A program made the translations under genes and the position numbers. Source: Candidatus Poseidoniaceae archaeon (lineage in GTDB: Archaea; Thermoplasmatota; Poseidoniia; Poseidoniales; Poseidoniaceae). From it: DNA of 7,180 bases. The notes under the pieces were generated by a model, which saw only the letters and a program-made list of their open reading frames with translations, made no database searches and had not been told where the DNA came from. The DNA lies in the NCBI GenBank assembly GCA_030741455.1, contig JASLVI010000071.1:1-7180 (forward strand). The letters are read 5' to 3'. Of this stretch, positions 1-6,278 are shown piece by piece (position 1 is the first letter of the stretch; each line of letters begins with the position of its first letter).

Positions 1-2
1 TC

Positions 3-191
3 CCTGCTCCAAGTAGTCTCGGTGGCTTGCTCAAGCATATGCAAGAGGATGAGAGTCTCACATCGCTCGCTGAGCGAGCAGCGGAAACCAATGAAGACAT
101 CGAAGAGCGTTCAGCCCTTGTGGAGGCTCTTTCAGAACTTGAATCTGAAGGATTGGATTCCCAAGAAGAAACTGTAGAACTTGATGAGTGA
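3..191 (+). CDS. C-terminal tail of a probable SMC chromosome-segregation ATPase (5' end outside window)
   Basis: An open frame enters from the left edge and ends at TGA 189-191, giving 62 visible residues. It begins near PAPSSLGGLLKHM and is then rich in Glu and Ser with few aromatics, resembling an unstructured or helical acidic tail (ending in ETVELDE). No ABC signature, Walker B or hinge is visible, so the sequence alone does not identify the protein. The SMC call rests on position: scpA starts 10 nt downstream and scpB follows, and smc-scpA-scpB is a common archaeal and bacterial order. If it is SMC, the catalytic C-terminal head would lie upstream of the window and these residues would be an acidic extension after it. 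The stop codon overlaps the scpA ribosome-binding site, implying co-translation. An unrelated protein in the same operon remains possible. Confidence 0.5.
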   Translation, partial: PAPSSLGGLLKHMQEDESLTSLAERAAETNEDIEERSALVEALSELESEGLDSQEETVELDE

Positions 192-196
192 GGTGA
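190..196 (+). promoter_or_regulatory. Shine-Dalgarno site of scpA
   Basis: GAGGTGA lies 5 nt before ATG 202 and overlaps the TGA stop (189-191) of the upstream gene. It favours ATG 202 over TTG 181 or ATG 184, which have no such site in front of them, and suggests translational coupling. Confidence 0.6.
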
Positions 197-201
197 GAAT
201 A

Positions 202-1374
202 ATGGTGCAGCAAGGACTCGATCAGTGGTTTTTGCGTCAGGATGTTATTGATCAGCTTTTGCAGAGTGGAGATGATGACCTTGAGGGGATTAGCGCCTAT
301 GCTGATCGAATTCTCATGATTGCACAAACGGAAGAAGCAGAGCATCAGACGCTTGAAGATCCATTTGACCGAAGCGTTGCGCTTGTTTTATCGCTCGTCA
401 ATAGTGAAGGCTTGGACGCATGGAACATCGACCTGACATCCTTCCTTCGTCAATTCACGAAGCGGGTCAAATCGCAAGCAAAGAATCTCGATTTACCTGC
501 ATGTGGGCGTCTCATTCGGATGGCTTGGGAAGTACTTCACTACCAGGCGGCGCATTTGTTTGATCGAATTCAATACCAGGATATGGAGGATGAATGGGAC
601 ATGGATTTCGAATTTGGTTGGGAGGCTGAATACGATGATCATGAATTCCATTTTACCAATACCGTTCTTCAAGGCGGTGCTGATGATGTTCTGGAGACGC
701 TCTTTGATGAACGAGTACGAAGGGATGAAGGCCGGCCGGTAACGCTCGGTGAGTTGCTTTCTGCCCTCAAAGATGCTGCAGATGATGCGGATGCGCTTAA
801 ACTGCGAGAAAAGAATCGAGCAGCACATGCCATCGAAGTTGAAGAAATGATTTCCAACGTCGGCGGTCGAATGCACAACGAAGATCTTGATGGTGACATT
901 GAACGTTGTTGGAATGCATTACGACAAACAACACAGGAGATTGGCTCGAGCAATGTTCCGCTCAAATCGGTCATTGAAACGATGATTCCTCTTCTTGAAT
1001 TAACGTTTGGAGAAGTGCCTGAAGGCTATGGCGATGATGCACGTGTAAGTTCGTTCATTGCAGGATTATTTCTTACCCACAAAGGTATTGCTTCCATTAC
1101 ACAAGGAAATCAACTTGATGACGTTATCATGATCGAAGATCTGTGGCCACAATTGTCAACCTTCCAAGATGTCCTTGTTGCGACGCTTGAAGCAGATCAG
1201 CAAGCACAGGAGGCACGCGAGGCCTCCAAAACGGGCTCAACATTGCACGCTGAGCGCCTTCAACAGCGTGCTGAAAAGGCAAGGCTTGCCGAAGAAAAAG
1301 CAAAGGCAAAACTCGAGAAAGAGCAAGAAGAAAACAAACCAGACCTTGAACAACATGAATGGCTGGTAGAGTAG
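202..1374 (+). CDS. scpA: Segregation and condensation protein A (kleisin subunit of SMC-ScpAB)
   Basis: 390-residue kleisin that would bridge the SMC heads and bind ScpB, acting on the nucleoid in chromosome compaction and segregation. The N-terminal kleisin domain spans about residues 53-120: DPFDRSVALVLSLVNSEGLD followed by AWNIDL matches the family pattern of an F-x-GPLDLLL-like helix plus a D-I-x-I turn, and the next helix ends in AWEVLHYQAAHLF where the family has its MAA..L..IKS..LLP helix. Residues about 124-150 are strongly acidic (DMEDEWDMDFEF). A C-terminal winged-helix-like segment lies near 253-310 (ARVSSFIAGLFLTHKGIAS). The last 58 residues or so are a charged, probably coiled, tail (AEKARLAEEKAKAKLEKEQE). 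A 50-residue N-terminal extension and this tail make it longer than typical ScpA (about 230-270). ATG 202 is chosen for its GAGGTGA site. Second gene of the smc-scpA-scpB module. Confidence 0.85.
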   Translation: MVQQGLDQWFLRQDVIDQLLQSGDDDLEGISAYADRILMIAQTEEAEHQTLEDPFDRSVALVLSLVNSEGLDAWNIDLTSFLRQFTKRVKSQAKNLDLPACGRLIRMAWEVLHYQAAHLFDRIQYQDMEDEWDMDFEFGWEAEYDDHEFHFTNTVLQGGADDVLETLFDERVRRDEGRPVTLGELLSALKDAADDADALKLREKNRAAHAIEVEEMISNVGGRMHNEDLDGDIERCWNALRQTTQEIGSSNVPLKSVIETMIPLLELTFGEVPEGYGDDARVSSFIAGLFLTHKGIASITQGNQLDDVIMIEDLWPQLSTFQDVLVATLEADQQAQEAREASKTGSTLHAERLQQRAEKARLAEEKAKAKLEKEQEENKPDLEQHEWLVE

Positions 1375-1378
1375 GTGG
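1373..1378 (+). promoter_or_regulatory. Shine-Dalgarno site of scpB
   Basis: AGGTGG sits 4 nt before ATG 1383 and overlaps the TAG stop of scpA (1372-1374). It supports ATG 1383 over the in-frame ATG 1359, which lies inside scpA without a clear site. The stop/SD overlap repeats the arrangement seen at scpA. Confidence 0.55.
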
Positions 1379-1382
1379 TACA

Positions 1383-1982
1383 ATGTCGGAACTTGCATTA
1401 GAAACACTTCTGGAAGCAACCCTGTTCGGTTCTGGTAAATCTCTTGCAGTCAAGGAACTTTCAGAAGCGCTTGGTTATGAGGAGGAGGAGATCTCTGAAG
1501 CACTGGCCTCATTGCAATCAACGCTTAAGCGAAGGAGAGGAGGCGCTCTACGTATTGTGGAAATTGGCGGTAAATGGGCAATGGAAGTCCGTTCAGATGT
1601 CGCCGATCATCTACCAAAAGAAACCAAGACCGAGATGCCAAAGAAACTCCTCAAAGCGGCTGCTTTAATCGCATATCATCAACCAATGCCTCAGTCCAGA
1701 TTGGTGGACTTACTTGGTCAGAAAGCCTACGATTACGTGCGTGAACTCTCTCAATATGGTATGATTATGCGTCGACGTGATGGGAATACGAGACGATTGA
1801 CAACAACTCGGCGATTCTCCGAAGCGTTTGGATGCCCTCATACCGATTTGAGAAAGGTTAGAAAATGGTTCAGGGAACAAGTTTCTGATGCAGGATTGTT
1901 CGATGATATGGGCTCAGAAGCGCTCAAAGATGTTGGGGAGGATGGACTCGTTCAAGCCACATTACCTCTTGAAGAAGAGTGA
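1383..1982 (+). CDS. scpB: Segregation and condensation protein B (winged-helix kleisin partner)
   Basis: 199-residue ScpB, a tandem winged-helix protein that binds the middle of ScpA as a dimer within the SMC condensin complex. First winged helix at about residues 4-77: LETLLEATLFGSGKSLAVKE matches the family's LEALLFAAGEPLS..EL opening, followed by the strand RIVEIGGKWAMEVR. Second winged helix at about 87-150: AALIAYHQPMPQSRL matches the hallmark IAYRQPVTRAEI motif, and TTRRFSEAFG matches the TT..FL.YFGL signature. The C-terminal 45 residues are charged. The start is ATG 1383, 8 nt after the scpA stop; an upstream ATG at 1359 would add 8 residues and overlap scpA by 16 nt. Length is usual for ScpB. 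The gene ends directly against the convergent hmgA stop, with no spacer. Confidence 0.92.
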   Translation: MSELALETLLEATLFGSGKSLAVKELSEALGYEEEEISEALASLQSTLKRRRGGALRIVEIGGKWAMEVRSDVADHLPKETKTEMPKKLLKAAALIAYHQPMPQSRLVDLLGQKAYDYVRELSQYGMIMRRRDGNTRRLTTTRRFSEAFGCPHTDLRKVRKWFREQVSDAGLFDDMGSEALKDVGEDGLVQATLPLEEE

Positions 1983-3278
1983 TTACTTCCTTAACTCTTC
2001 AAGGATTTCAGCCACTCTTGTTTGCGTTTTAGGACCTTCTTCTGTGATGAGTCGGTGAGCCACCTGCTCGATTTCATCACCGATTGCTCCTGCACTTACG
2101 GCCATATTCTTTGCATGTAGTCGCATATGCCCCTTCTGGATACCACTCGTAGCAAGAGCACGTAGTGCTCCAAGATTTTGGGCTAAACCTGCTGCAACCA
2201 TGATCGAGGCTAATTCTTGTGCAGATTCAACACCCAAGATCTCAAGATTTGTTCGTGCAACAGGATGCACCTTTGATGCTCCACCTACAATTCCGACAGC
2301 CATCGGTGTCTCGATGGTACCAACGAGATTGCCGCTGGCATCCTTCTCCCAATGTGTTATCGAACCATATCTTCCTTGACTATGTGCTACATAGGCATGA
2401 CATCCTGCTTCAACGGCTCTCCAATCCTGGCCACATGCTACTGCCACAGCAGAGATTCCATTCATGACACCCTTGTTGTGCGTTGCTGCTCGATAAGGGT
2501 CGGCCATTGCGAAGTGATGGGCTTCGAGGATTCCGTCGATGATCGACGCACCCTCGGACGCATCACCTGTATTGCTCATCTCCTCTGGCGTGAAGGTAGC
2601 AGATACACGTGCAAGCCGTTGTGTTGCAAGGTTTGAAAGAATTCTCAACAATGAACGTCCCTTGGTGATTCTTTCCAACTCTGGGGCAAGAAGCTCAGCC
2701 ATCGTATTGACTGCATTGGCTCCCATTGCATCACGACAATCAACGTGAATATGTACAATGAGCATAGGTCCAGAAAGGCTTTCAATGGTACGAGTTGTTA
2801 TGTCCTTACACCCTCCTCCCAAGCGAATCATTGTAGAAGGTAAACTGTTTGCTAAAGCCATTAAGTCGCTCTTCTGTTCTCCGATTTGTTGGATAGCAAC
2901 TCCATGTTCTTCAATATCGAGGAGTTGGATTTGAGCGATCATCATGGGACCGTCACTACTCGAAATGAATCCACCAGAAGCATGACATCGTTTTGCCATA
3001 TTGGATGCTGCAGCAACAACACTGGATTCTTCAAGGCAAAATGGGACGACGTAGTGCTTTCCATCGAGGATAAAGTTGGTTGCAACACCGACTGGTAGCG
3101 ACATTGTGCCGATGACATTCTCAATCATCCGATCTGCGGCTGCATCATCCAATTCACCATTGGCTGCAAGGGCCTTAACCTGCTCATCGCTAAGTTGAGC
3201 AAGTTTCGCAATTGTTTTTCGACGTTCTTCAACATCGAGTTTGTAGAAGCCTTTGAGGCGGCTATTGTCGACAGGCAT
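1983..3278 (-). CDS. hmgA: Hydroxymethylglutaryl-CoA reductase, class II (bacterial-type)
   Basis: 431 residues, matching Pseudomonas mevalonii HMG-CoA reductase in length (428) and closely in sequence. It interconverts HMG-CoA and mevalonate; in an archaeon the expected role is mevalonate synthesis for isoprenoid ether lipids. Motifs: ENVIGTMSLPVGVATNF (53-69); catalytic Glu84 in CLEESSVVAAAS; LGGGCKD (153-159); DAMGAN (183-188); catalytic Lys269 in AATHNKG; catalytic Asp285 in GQDWRAVEAG; catalytic His384 in GHMRLHAKN, in the C-terminal flap. These are class II features; the transmembrane domain of eukaryotic class I is absent, so it is cytosolic. The start is ATG 3278 with AGAGGAGA 4 nt before it; a TTG at 3302 would place the SD inside the gene. 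The position equal to P. mevalonii Asp146, which contributes to NADH preference, is Pro147 here, so cofactor use may differ. Convergent with scpB, divergent from the AAA+ gene. Confidence 0.95.
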   Translation of the reverse strand: MPVDNSRLKGFYKLDVEERRKTIAKLAQLSDEQVKALAANGELDDAAADRMIENVIGTMSLPVGVATNFILDGKHYVVPFCLEESSVVAAASNMAKRCHASGGFISSSDGPMMIAQIQLLDIEEHGVAIQQIGEQKSDLMALANSLPSTMIRLGGGCKDITTRTIESLSGPMLIVHIHVDCRDAMGANAVNTMAELLAPELERITKGRSLLRILSNLATQRLARVSATFTPEEMSNTGDASEGASIIDGILEAHHFAMADPYRAATHNKGVMNGISAVAVACGQDWRAVEAGCHAYVAHSQGRYGSITHWEKDASGNLVGTIETPMAVGIVGGASKVHPVARTNLEILGVESAQELASIMVAAGLAQNLGALRALATSGIQKGHMRLHAKNMAVSAGAIGDEIEQVAHRLITEEGPKTQTRVAEILEELRK

Positions 3279-3282
3279 GGTG

Positions 3283-3290
3283 TCTCCTCT
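3283..3290 (-). promoter_or_regulatory. Shine-Dalgarno site of hmgA
   Basis: Read on the minus strand, AGAGGAGA stands 4 nt before ATG 3278. It fixes the start and implies a leadered mRNA, with a 5' UTR of about 60 nt if the TATA box near 3364-3368 is used. Confidence 0.75.
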
Positions 3291-3333
3291 GGTTAGTGCC
3301 AAGTGGGGGAAGTGGATGAATCAATCGGAAGAA

Positions 3334-3427
3334 ATTAACGGGTTTAACGCTTAAATTAACGCGTTATATTTGCGTTAATGATGCGTTAATCAAGCCTCGT
3401 GTTGGCCAATGGCCCTGCGATTAACGT
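3334..3427. repeat. Seven-copy GCGTTAAT/ATTAACGC motif array in the divergent promoter
   Basis: Seven copies of an 8-bp element (GCGTTAAT on one strand, ATTAACGC on the other) sit in the 217-bp divergent spacer. ATTAACGC-like orientation: 3334-3341 (7 of 8 match), 3343-3350 (7 of 8), 3355-3362 (8 of 8), and an outlier at 3420-3427 (7 of 8). GCGTTAAT orientation: 3361-3368 (6 of 8), 3372-3379 (8 of 8), 3383-3390 (8 of 8). The last three start exactly 11 bp apart, one helical turn. The two groups face each other around the perfect palindrome TAACGCGTTA (3357-3366), giving a near-dyad about 57 bp long. The degenerate copy is the one that carries the putative hmgA TATA box. A multi-site operator is the simplest reading; an origin-like binding array is less likely. 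Confidence 0.75.
3363..3373 (-). promoter_or_regulatory. Putative archaeal BRE/TATA box of hmgA
   Basis: On the minus strand the sequence reads GCAAATATAAC: an A-rich BRE-like element followed by TATAA (3368-3364). Transcription would start about 26 nt downstream near 3340, leaving a leader of roughly 60 nt before ATG 3278. The box lies within the motif array, so a bound regulator should compete with TBP/TFB. Predicted from sequence only. Confidence 0.45.
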
Positions 3428-3463
3428 CTCATAACACGTAGCAAGAACCTCATTCTTTTGTGA

Positions 3464-3476
3464 AAGGTCATATACT
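3464..3476 (+). promoter_or_regulatory. Possible BRE/TATA element for the AAA+ operon
   Basis: An A/G-rich stretch followed by CATATACT is centred about 24 bp before ATG 3496, fitting a leaderless archaeal start there. The match to a TATA consensus is weak. If this is right, the in-frame GTG at 3460 lies upstream of transcription and is not used. An alternative weak box, CATAAC near 3430, would instead suit GTG 3460. Confidence 0.3.
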
Positions 3477-3495
3477 TGTTCAAAGTTGCTCGGGC

Positions 3496-5229
3496 ATGCA
3501 TGGAAATACAATCGATTTTGGATTCCCTTCACTCAGCGAGGACCCGTTTTCATCAAGTCCTCTTGACAAGGATGAACTCGATCTTCTGGTGGGCCGACAT
3601 GGCATGTTTGAAGAACTTGAACGCAAGATAACGTTCAAATCTGCAGATAGAATGCTGTTGGTTGGTGAATTTGGCTCAGGAAAAACCTCGTTTATGCAGT
3701 GCCTAGGAGCACGAACAAACCTGCATTTGAGTATCGATCGTATTGCTTTATCAGAACCAGGAATTGAACTCTTGAAGGACATGTATGCTCAGTTAATCGA
3801 TGGTTCACCGCCTCATGATTATCAGAAATTAAGCCGTGATTTACAACGCATGCTCCATGATTCACGTCAAATGCTTCCATTGATTACCATCGATGCTGAT
3901 ATGGCTGATGTTTCATCACTAGAAGCCTGTCTTCGCTCTTCTTTGCCATTCTTTGAACGTCTCCCTGCGCTTATCCTTATCGCTATTAACCCACGTCAAC
4001 AATCCCTCATATCGGACCAACTTCTACAACGGTTCGAATTACGCAACATGCTCAGTTTGGATCTTGATGGCATAAAGGCCCTTGTGGAGCGCCGCATTGC
4101 AAAAGCCTCTTCACAAAGCTATTCGCTAAATTCTGAAGATGCTAATAGATTGCTTCAAATGAGTCAAACAGGTCAACCTGGTGCAATTATTCGTGTTCTT
4201 CGCAATGCTATTTCAGGAAATTATGTTGCACCGCCAATATCCGAACCATTTCCTTTGGATTCGTTACCTCAAGAACCACCAATGCCTTCTGATGCCGTGG
4301 AAGTTGAGCAACAAATTGAACCCATTCTACATGACGATGTGCAGGAAGAGATTTCGGAGGATGAAAATGAAAGCGAACATGATCAAGAAGATTGGGAAGA
4401 AACACCAGGTATGACGCAGGCTTCTGGATTTGACCTTGATTTTGGTCTTCTTGATGAACCAGTAGAAGAACCGGTTGAAGTGCTAGAAGAACTACCCTCT
4501 GAGGATTCAGAAGAGCCCACTGATACCGGCTATCTCACCGAAGACAGTCTTCCATTTAGTGGCGTTTTTGGAGGATTGAGAAACCGACGACGGATTGTGA
4601 GCAATGACCTAGAATCAGCACTAGACGGAGAATTCAAGGCGACTGAAAAGGGAACTGCATTTTGGTCGGCAGAGGAGCCAAAACTTCCTGAAAGTTTAGC
4701 TGAAAACCTTGAAGATTCCGAAGACTACATGGATATTGAATTCAATGAAGAGATTGAGTTGAGTGATGAGACAGATTTGATGGATTTACAAGAAGATGAT
4801 TTATCACAAGCCTCTCCCTTCGATTCAACTACGCTTGAGACACTAACACGACTCCTATCACAGTTGATTCAACCATCAAATCAAGGCTTACAAGGTGATC
4901 ATGCCTTAATCGATCGATTACAAGCTCTCTCACGTCCTCGTTTAACCGAAAAAGAAGAGCATGTGCTTGATGTTGTTGTGCTTAGTTCACTCACTTCTTC
5001 AGAATCCATTGTTGTAGCAGAAGCAAAGAAACGTAATCTTTCTCCATCGGACAATTCGCTCTTGAACCGACTTTCAATCAAACGTGCTCGTCTTTCTCAA
5101 ATTTGTAATCGATTGCACAAAGCAGGAATTCTCCATGCACGCATGGTTGGTCGTTCTCGGATGTTTGGACTGACGCGAACTGCCCTTGCGCAATTGATGG
5201 CATGGGGCCTTGTAGGAGGTGATGAATGA
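3496..5229 (+). CDS. AAA+ ATPase with acidic linker and C-terminal winged helix (Orc1/Cdc6- or ExeA-like), function unknown
   Basis: 577 residues from ATG 3496; GTG 3460 would add 12. N-terminal AAA+ domain (about 30-245): LVGRHGMFEELERK (an NPF..GR.-type entry), Walker A GEFGSGKT (57-64), a Walker B-like strand LPLITIDAD with Asp133 but Ala at the usual Glu position, sensor 1 LILIAINP (Asn165), a QRFELR turn (178-183), and a sensor-2-like helix GQPGAIIRVLRNAI (226-239) where the usual Arg after Pro is Gly. Residues about 246-447 form a low-complexity, strongly acidic linker, with no Lys or Arg between Arg236 and Arg362, then a short RNRRR patch (362-366). The C-terminus (about 480-577) is a predicted winged helix: ARLSQICNRLHKAGILHARM as helix-turn-helix and VGRSRMFGLT as wing. 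This suggests a nucleotide-controlled DNA-binding protein. It overlaps the next gene by 4 nt (ATGA) and sits next to the repeat array. Too divergent to call Orc1/Cdc6. Confidence 0.75.
   Translation: MHGNTIDFGFPSLSEDPFSSSPLDKDELDLLVGRHGMFEELERKITFKSADRMLLVGEFGSGKTSFMQCLGARTNLHLSIDRIALSEPGIELLKDMYAQLIDGSPPHDYQKLSRDLQRMLHDSRQMLPLITIDADMADVSSLEACLRSSLPFFERLPALILIAINPRQQSLISDQLLQRFELRNMLSLDLDGIKALVERRIAKASSQSYSLNSEDANRLLQMSQTGQPGAIIRVLRNAISGNYVAPPISEPFPLDSLPQEPPMPSDAVEVEQQIEPILHDDVQEEISEDENESEHDQEDWEETPGMTQASGFDLDFGLLDEPVEEPVEVLEELPSEDSEEPTDTGYLTEDSLPFSGVFGGLRNRRRIVSNDLESALDGEFKATEKGTAFWSAEEPKLPESLAENLEDSEDYMDIEFNEEIELSDETDLMDLQEDDLSQASPFDSTTLETLTRLLSQLIQPSNQGLQGDHALIDRLQALSRPRLTEKEEHVLDVVVLSSLTSSESIVVAEAKKRNLSPSDNSLLNRLSIKRARLSQICNRLHKAGILHARMVGRSRMFGLTRTALAQLMAWGLVGGDE
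5214..5223 (+). promoter_or_regulatory. Near-perfect Shine-Dalgarno site of the propeller gene
   Basis: AGGAGGTGAT matches the complement of a standard 16S rRNA 3' end over ten bases, with the GGAGG core 6 nt before ATG 5226. It lies within the last codons of the AAA+ gene, implying strong, coupled translation of the downstream protein. It decides ATG 5226 over ATG 5229. Confidence 0.8.
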
Positions 5230-6278
5230 TGAATTGGTCAGTAAGTTGGTCTTGGCAAGCACCATCAAGAATCAGCGCTATTGAATCCGTAAGTGGACAT
5301 TTATGCGTTGCATATGGCCTTGACTTGACGCTCTTTGATGAGAAAAATGAGATACAGTGGCAACGAAGTATGCCGTTCAAAGTCCATAGCATTTGTAATG
5401 GAGGTGGACGTATTGGTATTCTCGCAGCTCATGCATTTTATCTTCTGAACACAGTTGATGGATCCATGGTACATGAAGGCCGTTCCTGTCCAGGTGGTTT
5501 CCTACAACTCCTCAATCGCCCTGGAGGCGGCTGGGTCGTATCTGGGCGAGACGGTAACTTGCATCTCTTCGATGTGAACGGAATTGGTATTCGACGTATC
5601 CAATCTGGAATTGTACGTCGCTTGATCGGTTGGCTTGACAGAGAACATCTCCTTTGGCAAGATGCGAGTGGTGTCGTCTATTGCGGACAAATTGCGCAAC
5701 AAGATAAGCGCAGAGTTGTTGACACAACAGTTTGGAGTTGGGTCTCACCATTGATCGATGGGCGAACACTCTTGCAATCTGCAGATGGACAATTGTGGGA
5801 CGGTATTCCACATCCCTATGGATGGGATCGCCTCGAGCGCATCGAAATTGAATCACTCGAGCCATTAATGGCTACACGTGCAGCAGATGGCTGGTGGGTT
5901 TTAGGAATTGAAGGCCACCTTGATCATATGACTACAAATTCAGAGGAAGTACGTGTTGGAGAAGGGATGAATCTAGGTGATCTTTTAATCCGTCTTGGTC
6001 CAAACTCGATGGTAACATGTCGTCGAGACGGCCTCATTCGTCGTTGGGTTGCACCTCATCTTGCAGAAGAACAACGTCGACATCGACAGAAAGAGGCGGC
6101 AGACGCGAAGTTAGCACGTTCTTGGGATGAACGCCGTCAATTGTTCGAACGTGCACAAACCGCTGAAGATGAAGGTCGCTTATCTCGTGCGGTCGAATTG
6201 TATGAAGCGCTTGGACGAATGGATGATGTTCAGCGATTGTTGCGCCGACAAAAGGGAGGGGGAGATTCTGAATCCTGA
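5226..6278 (+). CDS. Probable beta-propeller (WD40/PQQ-like) protein with basic helical C-terminus, function unknown
   Basis: 350 residues. Residues about 10-275 are strand-rich, with recurring blade-like turns: SGRDGNLHLFD (106-116), QDASGVVYCG (145-154), SADGQLWDG (185-193), GIEGHLDHM (227-235) and CRRDGLIRRW (265-274). This pattern, an S/D-G-x-L turn followed by an aromatic or W/F-D strand, is typical of WD40-like or PQQ-like propellers, which act as protein-binding platforms. From about 277 the protein is helical and basic (EEQRRHRQKEAADAKLARSW), then TPR-like: AEDEGRLSRAVELYEALGRM and VQRLLRRQ. No signal peptide or membrane segment is seen, so it is probably cytosolic. It overlaps the AAA+ gene by 4 nt and the DUF357 gene by about 14 nt, so the three products are probably made together. 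The basic tail could contact the acidic linker of the AAA+ protein; that is inference. Confidence 0.7.
   Translation: MMNWSVSWSWQAPSRISAIESVSGHLCVAYGLDLTLFDEKNEIQWQRSMPFKVHSICNGGGRIGILAAHAFYLLNTVDGSMVHEGRSCPGGFLQLLNRPGGGWVVSGRDGNLHLFDVNGIGIRRIQSGIVRRLIGWLDREHLLWQDASGVVYCGQIAQQDKRRVVDTTVWSWVSPLIDGRTLLQSADGQLWDGIPHPYGWDRLERIEIESLEPLMATRAADGWWVLGIEGHLDHMTTNSEEVRVGEGMNLGDLLIRLGPNSMVTCRRDGLIRRWVAPHLAEEQRRHRQKEAADAKLARSWDERRQLFERAQTAEDEGRLSRAVELYEALGRMDDVQRLLRRQKGGGDSES
6253..6264 (+). promoter_or_regulatory. Purine-rich Shine-Dalgarno site for the DUF357 gene
   Basis: AGGGAGGGGGAG, with a GGAGG core at 6255-6259, stands in the last codons of the propeller gene. It is 5 nt before ATT 6265 and 8 nt before CTG 6268, both in the DUF357 frame. 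No ATG, GTG or TTG of that frame lies at normal spacing; TTG 6286 is 21 nt beyond the end of the tract. Confidence 0.5.

Noticed and set aside
493..974. Open frames on the minus strand and in other plus frames inside scpA
   Set aside because: They overlap a well-supported ScpA frame, have skewed composition (Ser/Arg or Cys/Ile rich), no ribosome site and no family resemblance. They are shadows.
2219..3098. Plus-strand open frames opposite hmgA
   Set aside because: hmgA is certain on the minus strand, and these frames show no recognisable protein features or start signals.
3401..3415. TTGGCCAA palindrome followed by TGGCC in the divergent spacer
   Set aside because: It is an isolated 8-bp palindrome with no second copy or clear spacing to a promoter, so chance is a sufficient explanation.
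3334..3427. CRISPR-like repeat array
   Set aside because: The units are 8 bp, occur in both orientations and have spacers of only a few bases. This fits protein-binding sites, not CRISPR.
3334..3427. Replication origin with origin recognition boxes beside an Orc1/Cdc6 gene
   Set aside because: The motif does not resemble known archaeal ORB elements, there is no long AT-rich unwinding tract, and the AAA+ protein has atypical Walker B and sensor 2. A GC-skew plot of the whole chromosome would be needed to reopen this.
3460..3495. GTG 3460 as start of the AAA+ gene
   Set aside because: It has no ribosome site, and the added 12 residues show no family features. A TATA-like element placed for a leaderless ATG 3496 is slightly better. 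The choice is not firm.
6127..6264. N-terminal extension of the DUF357 protein from ATG 6127 or later in-frame ATGs
   Set aside because: This stretch is the propeller gene's coding sequence in another frame. The extension is Cys/Met-rich, unlike DUF357 proteins, and no ribosome site precedes those ATGs.
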